Source: Pedobacter segetis
GTDB taxonomy: Bacteria > Bacteroidota > Bacteroidia > Sphingobacteriales > Sphingobacteriaceae
Length of the DNA: 64,000 nt
Direction: 5' to 3'
Assembly: GCF_016623585.1 (NCBI RefSeq)
Contig: NZ_JAEHFY010000022.1
Span: 1 to 64,000, forward strand
Below, piece by piece: positions 63,748 to 64,000 of this stretch (the first letter of the stretch is position 1; the number at the start of each line of letters is the position of its first letter). The notes under the pieces are model-generated. The model was not told the origin of the DNA. It was given only the letters and a program-made list of their open reading frames with translations, and ran no database searches. Made by a program: the position numbers and the translations under genes.

Positions 63748-64000
63748 ATGATTGTTTTTAAAAAAAAGATTTGCGGTTTAAATCATAATAAAGCGACTAA
63801 ATTTAATTTAACCATAAACAGCATAAAATCTTTTCTTAAAATATTCTTATTTCTTGCGTTTACAAATACGGTCGCATTCTCTCAAGTTTGTGGTACTTCA
63901 GGTATTGATGGTCCAGAAAACGCCGTACCTCCGGTAAACACCTATTTCCCTATTGGTGTAAATACAACGCTTACCGCCGGGAGTAAATCAATTGTGCTAC
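63748..64000 (+). CDS. N-terminus of a secreted protein (3' partial)
   Basis: An open frame from ATG 63748 runs to the window edge (84 codons). A charged start is followed by a hydrophobic core (FLKIFLFLAFTNTVA) and a likely signal-peptidase site after AFS. The mature part VCGTSGIDGPENAVPPVNTY and TTLTAGSKSIVL resembles the beginning of large surface or type-IX-secreted proteins of this phylum. The rest is beyond the window, so the identity is open. The position after a surface-type FAS1 lipoprotein fits a cell-surface role. Confidence 0.65.
   Translation, partial: MIVFKKKICGLNHNKATKFNLTINSIKSFLKIFLFLAFTNTVAFSQVCGTSGIDGPENAVPPVNTYFPIGVNTTLTAGSKSIVL

Overview
The window looks like a chromosomal segment of a low-G+C member of the Bacteroidota, most likely family Sphingobacteriaceae (Pedobacter-like). 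The reasons are: a PorP/SprF type IX secretion protein, two CarboxypepD_reg-plus-barrel outer-membrane receptors, a FAS1 lipoprotein, TAnnTTTG-type -7 promoter boxes, and several dispersed intergenic repeats of the kind common in that family. Taxonomy is inferred from gene content and was not tested by a search.

Layout. 1-235 holds the end of a probable IS4-type transposase. 236-8098 carries rnhB, a family 4 glycosyltransferase, gcvT, a ComB-type phosphatase, a three-gene block for an acylated amino-uronic acid sugar nucleotide (dehydrogenase, aminotransferase, acyltransferase) and a DUF3109 protein. 8151-33188 is a large surface-polysaccharide region. It has rfbA and gmd, an SLBB exporter plus Wzz-type co-polymerase, and then a strikingly AT-rich block (about 14476-21146) with flippase, UGM-like flavoprotein, glycosyltransferases and Wzy polymerase. 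A heptose module follows (heptosyltransferase-like GT9, acyltransferase, epimerase, HldA-type kinase, HldD, GmhA, CgeB-like protein). A second assembly set of flippase, Wzz and O-antigen-ligase-like protein closes the region, with one glycosyltransferase on the opposite strand.

33160-40327 is mostly housekeeping and mostly on the minus strand: SpoIIE phosphatase, OppC-type permease, membrane GT2, UPF0104 protein, ruvC (+), obgE, adk and tRNA-Arg(ACG). 40328-41348 is a decayed stretch with an Omp85-like C-terminal remnant and an attC-like inverted repeat. 41349-50711 holds photolyase, an SDR39U1 protein, PorP/SprF, two large outer-membrane receptors and a thioredoxin-like protein. 50861-59831 holds a diadenylate-cyclase-like sensor protein, argH, an Rrf2 regulator, OsmC, a Met/Cys PLP enzyme, a four-helix-bundle protein embedded in repeats, and uvrA. 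60545-64000 holds an ECF sigma factor with a tiny partner ORF, a barrel protein, a FAS1 lipoprotein and the start of a secreted protein.

How the genes work together. The central 25 kb makes, flips, polymerises and exports surface glycans. Two Wzx and two Wzz genes, but only one SLBB exporter, one clear Wzy and one ligase-like protein, suggest two partly overlapping pathways. Several sugar-nucleotide pathways are only partly present: no rfbBCD, no GDP-fucose synthase, no wbpB-like 3-dehydrogenase, no gmhB and no hldC in the window.

The items most worth a second look are: a T10 homopolymer that splits the heptosyltransferase-like gene from a plausible translationally coupled start (possible phase variation); the DAC-like protein with an altered RHR motif; an exact 6 x 46-bp tandem array related to inverted copies around the four-helix-bundle gene; a three-copy terminator-like element; and 15-bp periodic expansions of one dispersed repeat at two loci.
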